6,632 bases of DNA from an uncultured cyanobacterium (GTDB lineage: Bacteria > Cyanobacteriota > Cyanobacteriia > Cyanobacteriales > Geitlerinemataceae). The DNA lies in the NCBI GenBank assembly GCA_937121005.1, contig CAKZKB010000354.1, positions 1-6,632 on the forward strand, given 5' to 3'. Below are positions 5,553 through 6,632 of this stretch, one piece after another. Numbering within the stretch: the first letter of the stretch is position 1; each line of letters starts with the position of its first letter. The notes beneath the pieces are model-generated. The model was given only the letters and a program-made list of their open reading frames with translations. It was not told the DNA's origin and made no database searches. A program made the translations under genes and the position numbers.

Positions 5553-5749
5553 GGCGAGGGCGATCGGAGGGGCTGCTGGCAGTTTAGCATCTTCTGTTGT
5601 CTTGGCCCTCGAGGAAAATACGGATGGCGTGACGGCGATCGCGGTGTTGCCAACCCAACAAAGGATTTGGGTTTGTTATCGTCGAATTGGCATTTTGTGA
5701 CTCTAATCCAGGCGATCGCCGCTTTTTCCAAGCAAGAATTGAAATTGGG
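5553..5749. other. Intergenic gap between phosphatase and small secreted-protein genes
   Basis: These 197 nt hold two HIP1 copies (5635-5642 and 5712-5719, the latter within the palindrome GGCGATCGCC). There is also a small hairpin, AACCCAA/TTGGGTT (5652-5658 and 5667-5673, 8-nt loop). The hairpin lies 77 nt after the stop of the upstream gene on the minus strand and has no T-tract. A phosphatase promoter should be here, but I see no convincing -35/-10 pair, and no small gene. Confidence 0.5.
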
Positions 5750-6136
5750 TTATTCGCTCGTTCCTGTGCTGCTATCGTCAACCGCAATCCCTTCAGACTC
5801 GCTTTGACGCAACAGTTCCAATTGACGAGCGCGAAAGTCGGCCGCTGCATCGTTGAGATCTCGAGCGTGACCGTCGCGATCGAATTCTCCGTCCAAGCCT
5901 AAGTTGGCGCGATGGATAATATCGAACATACTAAAGCCGCTATTGGAGCCCGTAAACGGATCGACTTCGTTTTGGCCTTGAAAGTCTTCTAGCGGGTTGA
6001 CGTTGTAGGGGGTTTCGTCTGTGGTAATGTCGGCATCATCATCATCTTGGGCGATCGCGTTAGGAGCCAACGCCAGACTTCCCAACAGCGCGACGCTGGT
6101 GACAGCCGCAAACCATCCGAATCGGTAGACGTTCAT
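5750..6136 (-). CDS. Small secreted acidic protein (128 aa), function unknown
   Basis: The start is ATG 6134-6136, set by a GAGGA ribosome site nine nt upstream. A TTG three codons earlier (6143-6145) would abut that site and is rejected. Residues 1-29 form a good signal peptide: short head MNVYR, hydrophobic core about 6-24, and cleavage after the AxA motif A27-I28-A29, before Q30. The mature 99 residues start QDDDDAD and are strongly acidic, about 25 Asp/Glu against 6 Arg. The whole protein has no lysine and no cysteine. The middle reads NPLEDF...DPFTG...SGFSMFDIIHRANLG. A likely amphipathic helix (about 93-112, AAADFRARQLELLRQ) and a Ser/Thr/acid tail follow. No domain is recognised. It should end up in the periplasm or thylakoid lumen, or be released. 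From memory the MFDxIHRANLG-type core resembles small conserved cyanobacterial hypotheticals, but I cannot confirm this. It probably has its own promoter. Confidence 0.8.
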   Translation of the reverse strand: MNVYRFGWFAAVTSVALLGSLALAPNAIAQDDDDADITTDETPYNVNPLEDFQGQNEVDPFTGSNSGFSMFDIIHRANLGLDGEFDRDGHARDLNDAAADFRARQLELLRQSESEGIAVDDSSTGTSE

Positions 6137-6145
6137 AAACAACAA

Positions 6146-6150
6146 TCCTC
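6146..6150 (-). promoter_or_regulatory. Ribosome binding site GAGGA
   Basis: GAGGA on the minus strand stands nine nt before ATG 6136 and touches the alternative TTG 6145. It is the clearest Shine-Dalgarno in the window and decides the start of the small secreted protein. Confidence 0.75.
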
Positions 6151-6167
6151 ACGAAGATCCTTTCGCC

Positions 6168-6173
6168 ATTGTA
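6168..6173 (-). promoter_or_regulatory. Putative -10 box of the small secreted-protein gene
   Basis: TACAAT (5/6 match to TATAAT) on the minus strand predicts a transcription start near 6161 and a leader of about 25 nt that contains the GAGGA site. A TAAAAT lies close upstream as an alternative. No recognisable -35 hexamer is present at the right spacing. Confidence 0.4.
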
Positions 6174-6235
6174 GCCGATTTTAGCACGAGGCGCGACAGT
6201 ATTGTTACGCAGGATCTCCCTCCCCTCCTCTGAGT

Positions 6236-6310
6236 GTAGGTTGGGTAGAGGAACGATACCCAACGCGATAAGTTACGGTTGTTGGGTTTTCATGCTTCAA
6301 CCCAACCTAC
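6236..6310. repeat. 75-bp inverted repeat with nested GTTGGGT/ACCCAAC hairpins
   Basis: The outer arms GTAGGTTGGGT (6236-6246) and ACCCAACCTAC (6300-6310) match perfectly. Inside, GTTGGGTA (6240-6247) pairs with TACCCAAC (6257-6264) over a 9-nt loop, and GTTGGGTT (6281-6288) pairs with AACCCAAC (6299-6306) over a 10-nt loop. The four GTTGGGT/ACCCAAC copies can thus pair in several mutually exclusive ways. It strongly resembles a non-coding repeat I know from many cyanobacterial intergenic regions and may be a MITE-like element. No target duplication was seen at its ends. Confidence 0.8.
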
Positions 6311-6330
6311 GAGATTTCTTTACAGCAAGA

Positions 6331-6349
6331 GGGCGAATGCCATTCGCCC
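6331..6349. repeat. 19-bp palindrome GGGCGAATG-C-CATTCGCCC
   Basis: Nine-bp perfect arms surround one central base. On the right it continues as CCTACAG, giving GCCCCTACAG (6346-6355), which is identical to 3628-3637 beside the other inverted repeat. TACAGC occurs at 6321-6326 and 6351-6356, flanking the palindrome. This could be a small duplication or chance. Confidence 0.75.
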
Positions 6350-6367
6350 CTACAGCCTCGTGTAAAA

Positions 6368-6416
6368 TGGAGGCGGAGCCTCCAAACTTCGTTGCGTCCT
6401 GGGAAGAACGCAACGA
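6368..6416 (-). terminator. Two adjacent hairpins, possible terminator of the agrE-like gene
   Basis: Reading the minus strand after the TAG at 6424, the first hairpin has perfect 9-bp arms TCGTTGCGT/ACGCAACGA (6408-6416 and 6389-6397) and a 10-nt loop. A second, compact one follows: TGGAGGC, loop TCC, GCCTCCA (6368-6384), then TTTTAC. The GC-rich 7-bp stem followed by four T fits a weak intrinsic terminator. Both hairpins also look like dispersed cyanobacterial palindromes that may have been recruited as a 3' end. Confidence 0.5.
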
Positions 6417-6423
6417 GAGGAAA

Positions 6424-6632
6424 CTAAACCGCTTGTAACGCCGGATAGGGACTGGTTAGCTGTTCCAATTGTTTCACTAACAAACTGAGGAACAAACCGA
6501 CATCCGTGACCACGCCAGTAGACTCTACCGAACCGCGATCGCTCAGTTTTGTCACTACTGCGGGATTGATATCCACGCACACCATTTTAACACCAGCCGC
6601 AGTCATATTCCCCACGCCAATCGAGTGCAACA
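6424..6632 (-). CDS. C-terminal end of an AgrE/ArgZ-like (LOR/SDH, TIGR00300-type) protein; 5' part beyond window
   Basis: Only the last 69 residues are in the window; the gene enters from the right edge and stops at TAG 6424-6426. The visible part reads LHSIGVGNM..., then VKMVCVDINPAVVTKLSDRGS and GVVTDVGLFL. The VDINPAVVTKLxDRGS...TDVG pattern is what I associate with the C-terminus of the LOR/SDH conserved region (TIGR00300). In cyanobacteria this is found in AgrE/ArgZ, an enzyme of about 700 aa. Its N-terminal half hydrolyses arginine to ornithine, ammonia and CO2, and its C-terminal half is an NAD-binding ornithine cyclodeaminase-type domain yielding proline. It serves nitrogen remobilisation from arginine, including arginine from cyanophycin. 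Assignment to AgrE/ArgZ rather than another TIGR00300 member is inference from the cyanobacterial context, because the catalytic half is not visible. Confidence 0.75.
   Translation of the reverse strand, partial: LHSIGVGNMTAAGVKMVCVDINPAVVTKLSDRGSVESTGVVTDVGLFLSLLVKQLEQLTSPYPALQAV

Noticed and set aside
4640..5587. 315-codon open frame on the plus strand, antisense to the phosphatase gene
   Set aside because: It is Arg/Pro/Ala-rich with no recognisable motif and lies opposite the zinc ribbon and middle region of an unmistakable PP2C gene. GC-rich coding DNA often leaves such an antisense frame open.
5711..5726. GGCGATCGCC palindrome followed by GCTTTTT, resembling a plus-strand terminator
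   Set aside because: No plus-strand gene ends before it, and the palindrome is a HIP1 copy with no loop.
6143..6145. TTG start three codons before the small secreted protein
   Set aside because: The only Shine-Dalgarno (GAGGA) touches this codon, whereas it is nine nt from ATG 6136.
6060..6438. Short frames on both strands through the repeat-filled gap
   Set aside because: They consist of palindromic repeat DNA and part of the signal-peptide gene in another frame, with no protein-like pattern.

Overview
The window looks like chromosomal DNA from a cyanobacterium. The palindrome GCGATCGC (HIP1), which is hugely over-represented in many cyanobacterial genomes, occurs at least 13 times in 6.6 kb. 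The genes are of cyanobacterial type, and the gaps are full of short palindromic and heptameric repeats like those dispersed in filamentous and other repeat-rich cyanobacteria. I cannot name the genus. No phage, transposase, CRISPR, tRNA or rRNA was seen.

Layout from left to right, with nearly everything on the minus strand. (1) 1-810: prfB, peptide chain release factor 2. Its 3' end is cut by the window edge, and it carries the classic programmed +1 frameshift site (CTT TGA C) after codon 24. (2) 876-1502: a 208-aa protein with one C-terminal membrane helix, function unknown, 65 nt upstream of prfB in the same direction. (3) 1675-1851: the only plus-strand gene, a 58-aa protein with two predicted membrane helices, followed at once by a small heptamer array. 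(4) 1852-2008: a convergent gap holding a pair of inverted 15-nt palindromes and a C5/G5-tract element. (5) 2009-3508: a 499-aa exported protein of unknown function. (6) 3509-3713: a gap with an imperfect inverted repeat and a 10-unit heptamer array that supplies the stop codon of the next gene. (7) 3714-5552: a 612-aa PP2C-type Ser/Thr protein phosphatase with an N-terminal double zinc ribbon. (8) 5750-6136: a 128-aa secreted, very acidic, lysine-free small protein. (9) 6137-6423: a gap packed with palindromic repeats, part of which may terminate the last gene. (10) 6424-6632: the C-terminal end of a LOR/SDH-type (TIGR00300-like) protein, most likely the cyanobacterial arginine dihydrolase/ornithine cyclodeaminase AgrE/ArgZ.

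The genes do not form one obvious pathway. They cover translation termination, protein dephosphorylation, arginine/nitrogen catabolism and several uncharacterised envelope proteins. The 208-aa gene and prfB could be co-transcribed, but a perfect TATAAT box in their gap suggests prfB also has its own promoter. The other minus-strand genes are separated by 198-287 nt of repeat-bearing DNA and look independently transcribed. I found no convincing new multi-gene system. The most unusual signals are at the DNA and RNA level: the prfB recoding site with a hairpin overlapping its Shine-Dalgarno-like stimulator; two different heptamer arrays, each starting at a gene's 3' end and each carrying ATGA on that gene's sense strand, so that stops fall in all three frames; and a dense cluster of four palindromic elements behind the agrE-like gene.
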